Origin: Osedax frankpressi
Lineage: Eukaryota; Annelida; Polychaeta; Sabellida; Siboglinidae
Assembly: GCA_964035775.1 (NCBI GenBank)
Contig: OZ038315.1
Location: forward strand, 3,019,690-3,083,689
Length of the DNA: 64,000 nt
Direction of reading: 5' to 3'
Positions within the stretch are counted from its first letter, which is position 1, and each line of letters begins with the position of its first letter. The position numbers and the translations under genes were made by a program. Below are positions 57,082 through 64,000 of the stretch, in pieces. The notes under the pieces were generated by a model. The model made no database searches, was not told the DNA's origin, and saw only the letters and a list, made by a program, of their open reading frames with translations.

Positions 57082-59215
57082 AATTATAAAAACAGTTAAA
57101 CTTGTCATTGAAACAATAGATAAAGGTAGATATACAAACAATTGTAATATTTCAGATAATAATAAATATCAACACTGTATTAGATGGATTATATATGCTA
57201 TATATTTATATGCTATTATATGATTATAGATCAAATTGGAATATTATGGTTAAAGTATGTTATACCTGATTTATTTAAACAATATATCTCTAATATGAGG
57301 TATTCAGAATATATTATAAAGTAAATATCTATATTGTTATATAGTAAATATCTATATCTAAATATATAAATGGTTCAACATAATTACGAATATTTTATGA
57401 TTCCTTTACATATTTAGAATGGTCAGAGACAATTGTAATTGTACATTGATTGCAATATCTACCATTTTCGTAGCACATGATTATTAAATTATATAATAGA
57501 TACTTGAATATAACTAATATTTAATGCAATAAATAATAGCATTACTATTATCCACAATATGAATTTATTGAATGCGATAAATTAGCTAAACAAATTCAGT
57601 AGTGTGTAATATGTTGGTAATGGAATAAAGTGAATTGAGAATATTACACACATACTTTAACCTTCAGAGTAACATTAAGTAGTTCTATGTAGAATGTTAT
57701 TACTCCTATGCAAAATAATATAATCTTATTATATAATATTACGGTTATATGATTATATAATAATAATATGAAAATATAAGGTTGACAAAAATGCATATCT
57801 GATTTATAATTGAATATTTATTTTATTTATACAAAATATTACAACTGCTAAAGTCTTGATTATATATTAATCAAATCAACTACTTTGTGTATTATAGTAA
57901 TTCATATATTGTATAATATGCAGTACAATTTTCCTATCATTTTAAAAAATCAAAACAACCAAAATTTACAGCGATAAATTTAGTTTACACTAATTTTTAT
58001 ATTTTTTTTATGTTTATATTTTATATATTTCTATTTAAGTTCGAGTAATATGCAATCGTAGTATAGATGTCAATATATTTAGGTTCCTATTCAGTTTTCC
58101 AATTTATTGTAATGAAAGCTAAAGATTGATCAAATCCCAAAGACGAAGGGAATGTAATAACATATTATGAATTTTCTTAAAGGCATTCCGCCATTGAGAA
58201 AATGTACATGTAAAGATAGAGAAATTCACTCATTTTATAAATTGAATGTGATAAAAAGTACTAGCGCTATCAAACTATTTTTTATACTTTATACTCTATA
58301 TTTATAAGTATAAGAATATGAAGCAATTTTGTAATTCAAGATCTAATATATATTTAGATTTAGACATATATTTATTATAATTTTATATATTCTTCAAATT
58401 TTATAAGTTACATAATAAATTGAATTATAAACTAAATATAGAATAAATATCTATTGAGTCAATGAATTATAACCAATGCATATGTAGAAAATAATTAAAG
58501 AGATTCCTTCAATAACAATAAAGTAGTAGTACTTTGAAAAACTATCCTTATAAAATAATTATTATGTGAAAAATCGATCTAATAAAATACAATAATTAAC
58601 AAATAAAATTTATAAAATGCAGAATGTATATATATTTATATGTGTGTTTATTATATAAAACTATAAATAAAATATAACTAAATTCTGACAATTAAAATGA
58701 AATTAGTATGTAAGAGTTGTTTGTATGATGAGTAGTGGAAGGTTTGAATGAGAATAATGAATATTTGAAAAATTATTTCTATTTTTTTCAAGCTATCTGA
58801 TAGGAATCATTTTTAGAATCACACGATCCACATATGTATACACTAACCGAAGAATATGGATATTAATAAATATTTCAGTTTTAAAATTTTAAAATTTCAT
58901 CATATATTAGTTTACTAATATGATATTTAAATTACTGATATATTTCTGATGTTGTAAATAAATTGTAAATAATTATAAAATAATATTTATAATTTTTCAA
59001 TTATGGATGACTTATAAATTGATTTTTTTTGGTATTTATAAATTGAATTGAATTCTGAAATTTTCACAAATAGTAAATAATATATTAAATATGATAAATA
59101 TTAAATAATATTTGTTTTCACATATATTTTATCAATTTTTCAGTATGCCTTTAAATTCCTCATGGTCTTGAGAATTATTTGTAATATTCCATAATTAGAA
59201 ATCTTATAGAGATAT

Positions 59216-59217
<2 letters not shown>

Positions 59218-59263
<46 letters not shown>

Positions 59264-59280
59264 CATATATATACATATAC

Positions 59281-59335
<55 letters not shown>

Positions 59336-59338
59336 TAT
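59218..59338. repeat. (TA)n with CATATA interruptions, about 120 bases
   Basis: A TA run interrupted in the middle by several ACATATAC-type steps. A further TA run lies at 60111-60150. Confidence 0.95.
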
Positions 59339-60103
59339 TTAATATAACTGTTTAATATCACTATATATAATTTTACTATTGGCCATAACATTACACAATC
59401 TTATTGTAGTATATATGTTACACTAACAAATACAAATAACTCAATCTTGGAAGGAATTATATTAATTATAATAATAAATGTATCGCGAAAATTTCAAATT
59501 TCAGAAATGCTACAGAAATGTTCAGTACTATTAAAATTCATATTTATTTATATTAAAACACATTAATATCTAAGTTTATATATATGGAAATATATTAGTA
59601 TATTTATATTTAAACAAATTTACATTCGGAAATCATGATTATTTATAATTATTGATCTTTCGTTAATGTCCCGATTTTCTTATTTAAAATTATAACTTTT
59701 CTATTAGCACCTAATATTTTAATTTCAATTGTTATTTCATAAGTGTGTACATGATCATCTGTTCTGAAACATGTACATATTTTAAAAGATTAATGGAATA
59801 TTGGGTAATATAAAAAAGTAAGCTTAAGGTATTTTATATTGTGAAGCATACACTTTATTGGTAAAAAATAATATTAGATTACGTACAATTTAGTATGCTG
59901 TTAATATTAAATAAATATTCCATAGAATTAATTAAAGGTACTGGATATTTATATTCAAGTGAAATGAGTAAAATGATTTAGTATTTTTTATTATTATATA
60001 TCATTTTAAAATATAAATAAATTCTATAACTTTTCAAAATAAAATTAACGAATTTTAAATATTATTATATTTCATTATAAATATAATACATAAATATATA
60101 TCC

Positions 60104-60152
<49 letters not shown>

Positions 60153-60217
60153 ATATATATACATTATATACATAATGAAATCACTGAAATGTTAACTATG
60201 ACTAAATAAAAAATATA

Positions 60218-60295
60218 TTAAATAATATTAATTCATAAGAATTTTAACCTATTATATTAAATAATATTAATTCATAAGAATATTAACCTATTATA
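60218..60295. repeat. 39-bp tandem duplication
   Basis: Two adjacent copies, at 60218-60256 and 60257-60295, each containing AATAATATTAATTCATAAGA and differing at about one position. Confidence 0.9.
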
Positions 60296-60680
60296 TTAAA
60301 CTTATTATTAAAAATTAACATTACATTTTTGAATTAATTTTTATATTTAAATTCTTCAAACAAAAAGATTATTATCAAAAAAGACATAGACATCCAGTCA
60401 AAAAATATCTATATGATAAGTATCAAAATTAAATGATTTATTCACATTCATTTATTTGGTGTAATTTTATTTTACTTTAACAAATGTTTAATAAATTGTT
60501 TTATGTGTAACCAAAAATTCATACAGGTTAATTGTAATATGTTTTGCTTTGCTTTATTAAATATATTATTATTTATGAATTATTATCATTATTTATTAAA
60601 TACGTAGCTTTGTAATAGTGTAGATTATGGGGGTCATGATAAAAATTCTGAATTAAAACTTTCTACAGGTATTTTAATTA

Positions 60681-61745
60681 ACCAGAAAAAATGAACAATT
60701 GGAAAAACTGAGAAATAAAGTAAATATTGTTAAAATATTTTTAATATTTTTAATAAATTCACTAATTTCTAGAAATAAAATATCAAATTAAAATACTATA
60801 ATTCATATAAATTGTAATGTAATATAATAACTATATATTTACATAATTTAATTTATTAAGCATACAATATTTAAAGTATACATAAAGTATTATAATATTT
60901 ATTTTATTATAGAATTATCCTTTTTATATTGTTAGCAGCTTAAGCAAAAATAGAACAAATTACTTTGGATTTAGTTTTCGATGAAATGGATATTAAAAAA
61001 TTAATTATATGGGACAATATAATGAAGAAATATTAAACATATATTGATATTTGTGTAAATAGTAGTATTACATAATTATATATTATAATTTTATTAATAA
61101 CTATAATATAGCTATTAATAAATATACAAATAAATATAGAAAACACCAGTTAGGAAAAGCCAACAAGAGATGTTCTAGTTGTATTTGTAGTGACAATAAA
61201 TAGTAAATGGAATTTCTTATTGGATACTTTACAATTGCTCGTTGATATTTATTCTATTTTATAGTTATAAGTGTTCAGGAGAAGTCCAATCTTGTATATT
61301 ACTTATCAATATGCACTGTCCTATTGTAAACATTATGGATATATATATTTAATATAAAAATATACTTTATAAAATGTGCTGATTTGAATGGAAACTGTAT
61401 GCCAGATGGTATTTTATTGTTGGTAATATTGAGTTGTAGAAGATAATGCTTATAATATTACAGATATAATAATGTTTAATTTTAAGATAGACGTAATCGG
61501 TTATATAGCCGGGTTTATTACTGGTAGTATAACAAAACAACTCAATTGTTATAATTGTATAGGATATTTATTAAACGGCAATGATGATCTTTCTAATTGA
61601 TAAGAAGGAAAGGGGGACATATAAGGCCAACTAAAGAAAATACAAGAAAGATAAGTACAGATCGAGTAGGAAAATATATCCAGATTATTCATTATACAGA
61701 TGATATATTAAAAAATATAAAGACATATCTTTAATAAAAATAAAT
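60681..61745 (+). mobile_element. Decayed P-element/THAP9-type DNA transposon (transposase remnant)
   Basis: Pieces in changing frames keep the order expected of P-element/THAP9 transposases. A coiled-coil segment NEQLEKLRNKVNIV lies near 60690. The RNase-H-fold motif LDLVFDEMDIKKLIIWDN, with the first catalytic-type Asp, is near 60965. PTRDVLVVFVVTINSKWNF lies near 61160, followed one base out of frame by LIGYF. The C-terminal block DVIGYIAGFITGSITKQLNC with a CxxC (CYNC) lies near 61490-61555, then RRKGGHIRPTKENTRK near 61605, where the family typically has GGL-x-x-PS. Stops and shifts interrupt it several times, so it cannot encode an active transposase. I did not find the N-terminal THAP zinc finger or terminal inverted repeats, so the element's true ends are unknown. 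Confidence 0.65.
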
Positions 61746-61949
61746 GGAATGCATATTAATAACAATGGATATTCTAATTTATTATTAATGAAGATAATTA
61801 ATAAATATGAAAAAGTTTCACCAAATATCATAAAATATAAAAGATGATTATTTTAATAAGAGAGAAATTGAAGAAATTAATTCACAGTTAAAATGGAAAC
61901 TGAATCATATACTCATACAGTAACGTATAAACTAGATATCGTAACGTAT

Positions 61950-62025
61950 ATAATCTGTATCGTAGAGTATATACTCTATATCGTAGAGTATATACTCTAT
62001 ATAGAGTATATATACCATATAGTGT
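61950..62025. repeat. Short palindromic tandem repeat
   Basis: Copies of TCGTAGAGTATATACTCTATA follow one another and end in the self-complementary TATAGAGTATATAC. The units can pair with each other or within themselves. It lies about 200 bases past the transposase remnant; I cannot say whether the two are connected. Confidence 0.85.
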
Positions 62026-62340
62026 TCGTAGGTCGAATATGTCATCTCTACAACAAATAATCGATAAAAGATATGTATACATAAGAATTCTACACAGATA
62101 AAGACCAACATAACAATTACAATATTCTATATATAAATATCTCAAGGATCGAATATATATTAAATTATTTAATTCAACGGTTCTCATGTAGAGCAACTTA
62201 GGATCGCGTAATATATTCTCATATCAACTTAACGGCACCTACCGTAAGATATAAACGCCGAATTTTTTGAATAACATAACATTCTTAACAACAAAGCGCA
62301 TTCGATGTAAGCGATCAATGTACGGAACAACAGACAATAG

Positions 62341-62362
62341 ACTAGACTATATATAGTCTAGT
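62341..62362. repeat. Perfect 22-bp palindrome
   Basis: ACTAGACTATA is followed directly by its own reverse complement, with no spacer. Intergenic. Confidence 0.95.
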
Positions 62363-62860
62363 AAGACACTATAGTATCGTATATTATGATAATTTATTAT
62401 TTATATATATATCGTGTCATATTATTCGGTATATATTAGTGCATTATAAAGTAATCATTTTAAAATAGCATTTCTATAAATAAACATGCAATTCCTTTGC
62501 GATAATTCAGAATACATTACTCAGACAAATATAATAGTATTTTTATAGTTACAATTAATAATGTAATCATTCGGGTAATGTGTTTATATCTTTATAATAT
62601 CAGTTAGATACAATGACTTGTAATGAAACTACAACTATATTGTATAGCTTTATTTGTATTCATTTCGAAGATGTTATAAAGTATATACAATTATATTATT
62701 TAGGGTTTATACATTAAGAAGGTAATAACATAAAAACACATAGAGAAGGAATTCAAAGACAAATATCATTCTGAAAATAGTTGTACGGAGATTATCATAT
62801 ATTCCTACTCATAATAGACAGCTATAATATACACTTACATACGTCATTGTCTTGGAAGGT

Positions 62861-62867
<7 letters not shown>

Positions 62868-62930
<63 letters not shown>
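62868..62930. repeat. (TA)n microsatellite
   Basis: Uninterrupted TA run of about 63 bases, 0.8 kb upstream of Deformed. Confidence 0.95.
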
Positions 62931-62931
<1 letters not shown>

Positions 62932-62978
62932 GAATCATTTATATCTGATACACTTAGAAATATGAATAAAAATGAAGT

Positions 62979-62998
62979 TAACGGTATATATACCGTTA
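62979..62998. repeat. Perfect 20-bp palindrome
   Basis: TAACGGTATATATACCGTTA reads the same on both strands. Intergenic, about 690 bases upstream of the Deformed start codon. Confidence 0.95.
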
Positions 62999-63120
62999 TA
63001 TATAGGGATAAATATAATATGTATTATCACAATATGATAAATATTAGAGTAACATACTATTCCTATTAAAGCCGACAAATAATGATAATATTAATGAAAT
63101 ACGTCGCGTATAAATATCGT

Positions 63121-63685
63121 GATTACTTAACGATTTGATTTCGCGATATGAAATGCAAATCGGGGGACACGAACACGAACACGGATTACAGTAGCTTACG
63201 GTGTGCCCAGCGATATTACATCGTAAACGCTATGGGAACCGCGACAATCCGCTACACCACTTTATGAGATCGGCCTCGTACGGTTTTACGCCTCGAAATA
63301 ATGTTACCCGTACAACCATTGAACATTTACCTACAAGTTCGCTTATACTCGCTAATAACTGCAAAAAGTGTTTAGTGGGTCCATTCTACGTGCGACCATT
63401 CTAATCTGAACATATTTCCTCATTTAGCGAGACTGAGGCCCGGCGGAATTGTATTTATACGGGGCCGATGGGTAAATTGAAAAGCAGTCGTGGCTGCAGC
63501 CATTAATCAAGCGTCATGCTTGGCATCGGCGAACATTCGTCAATTTCACTGCGAGAGCCACGCCCTTTATCGACGCCATCGCACGCCCCCCGCGCGTTCC
63601 GATTGGTCGACTCGAGCGCGCGTACACGTGACGTAAACAAACTCGGAATCGTCGGCCAGCGCGCCATTAGCCCGAGCTCGACGAG
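63121..63685 (+). promoter_or_regulatory. Presumed promoter and 5' untranslated region of Deformed/Hox4
   Basis: GC rises in two steps, near 63150 and again near 63440, until the sequence just before the ATG is CpG-rich. Visible elements: an octamer-like ATGCAAAT (near 63152), a TATA-like TATTTATAC (near 63451), TTTATG and TTAATCA-type homeodomain-like sites (63261, 63503), an inverted CCAAT box ATTGG (63602-63606), and a palindromic E-box CACGTG fused to a CRE-like TGACGTA (63625-63635). The transcription start is not determinable by eye. An open frame at 63201-63404 and a minus-strand one at 63503-63793 show no domain and are probably noncoding. Confidence 0.5.
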
Positions 63686-64000
63686 ATGAGCTCGTTCACG
63701 CTGCAAAACATACACGGCTGCGCGCCCAGCAGTAACGGCATCGAACCGAAATTCCCGGCGCCTGCGCAAACGGGCGACGATTACGCCGCGCATCCGGGCT
63801 ACTTGACCTCGTCGTCCGACTACTTCCGTACGGTGTCGGGCGTCGGGTCGTTCGCGCCCGGTTTCCCCACGCCGCCGTTAGCCCACCACTACGCCGAGCA
63901 ACGGCGGTACGCGCCTGCCTCCCACTACGTGGCCCCGTTACCCGGAGGTTACCCGAACTCTGGCCTCCAGCACGTCGCCGGCCTGGCGCCGACGTCCCTG
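63686..64000 (+). CDS. Dfd: Deformed/Hox4 homeobox protein, N-terminal part of first exon (runs off window)
   Basis: Open for 105 codons from ATG at 63686 to the window edge. The product begins MSSFTLQNIHG, then NGIEPKFPAPAQTGDDYAAH, PGYL and SSDYFR. This order, MSS[FY] then [IL]-[DE]-P-K-F-P-P-x-x-E-[ED]-Y, then a Tyr-rich segment with [DE]Y[YF], is the conserved N-terminus of Hox4/Deformed proteins. The rest is a His/Pro/Tyr/Ala-rich activation-type region. The YPWM motif and homeodomain must lie beyond 64000. In animals Hox4/Dfd specifies gnathal or anterior trunk segment identity in the nucleus. Codons are strongly GC-rich at third positions, unlike the other genes here. It is transcribed away from the 55.5-kb gene. 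Assignment to Hox4 rather than another anterior Hox class rests on the N-terminus alone. Confidence 0.85.
   Translation, partial: MSSFTLQNIHGCAPSSNGIEPKFPAPAQTGDDYAAHPGYLTSSSDYFRTVSGVGSFAPGFPTPPLAHHYAEQRRYAPASHYVAPLPGGYPNSGLQHVAGLAPTSL

Larger units (their letters stand above)
56333..60680. other. AT-rich region, no genes recognised
   Basis: About 4.3 kb of very AT-rich sequence. Upstream exons of the 55.5-kb gene may be here, but I found none with a convincing frame and splice sites. It holds several (TA)n runs and one 39-bp tandem duplication, listed separately. Confidence 0.6.

Noticed and set aside
61888-62196. 102-residue minus-strand open frame
   Set aside because: Its second half translates the palindromic TCGTAGAGTATATAC repeat, and the rest is low-complexity AT-rich sequence.
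56333-63685. miR-10 upstream of Hox4
   Set aside because: I looked on both strands for the conserved mature sequence and saw no match. Reading by eye can miss a diverged copy.
63503-63793. 96-residue minus-strand open frame rich in Arg
   Set aside because: It overlaps the Deformed start on the opposite strand and is a by-product of GC-rich sequence.

Overview
The window is nuclear DNA from an animal with a very AT-rich genome, riddled with (TA)n microsatellites and short-period satellites. Three things point to an ecdysozoan, most likely an arthropod: the first exon of a Deformed/Hox4 gene at the right edge, a giant gene built of EB/EGF-like six-cysteine modules, and ordinary GT-AG introns. 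I cannot name the species. One 200-base run of N at 26301-26500 is an assembly gap inside satellite DNA.

Layout, left to right. (1) 909-2288, plus strand: the last three coding exons of SPAG16/PF20, a WD40 protein of the ciliary central apparatus. (2) 5098-6111, plus: a two-exon secreted leucine-rich-repeat protein. (3) 6345-8275, plus, tentative: a three-exon gene for a 99-residue Cys/Lys-rich protein of unknown family. (4) 8791-53795, minus: one gene filling about 45 kb, reconstructed as 44 coding exons. It encodes a signal peptide, 40 consecutive six-cysteine modules (one per exon, every module exon flanked by phase-1 introns), a transmembrane helix and a short cytoplasmic tail; the pieces add up to 5520 coding bases with no frame conflict (about 1839 residues). 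(5) 55474 to about 56325, minus: the last exon of a protein I do not recognise. (6) 60.7-61.7 kb, plus: a decayed P-element/THAP9-type transposase. (7) 63686-64000, plus: the start of Deformed/Hox4, with an abrupt rise in GC.

The big gene's introns carry most of the repeats. A single 17.5-kb intron (15523-33011) holds two related satellites, of 38 bp and 21 bp period. Other introns hold a 17-bp minisatellite, a 23-bp minisatellite whose every unit carries a TATA-like and a GC-box-like sequence, a TTTACAC/TCTACAC array, a roughly 32-bp array and a 158-bp array.

The most interesting object is the module gene. All its module exons are symmetric, so any subset can be skipped in frame. About half of its 5' splice sites are GTTAGT-like, which in phase 1 puts TAG directly after the exon-intron boundary. 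A strong GTAAGT donor also overlaps a stop codon just after the membrane helix, which would decide between tailed and tail-less forms. All exon models here come from reading splice sites and frames by eye; none is confirmed by transcripts.
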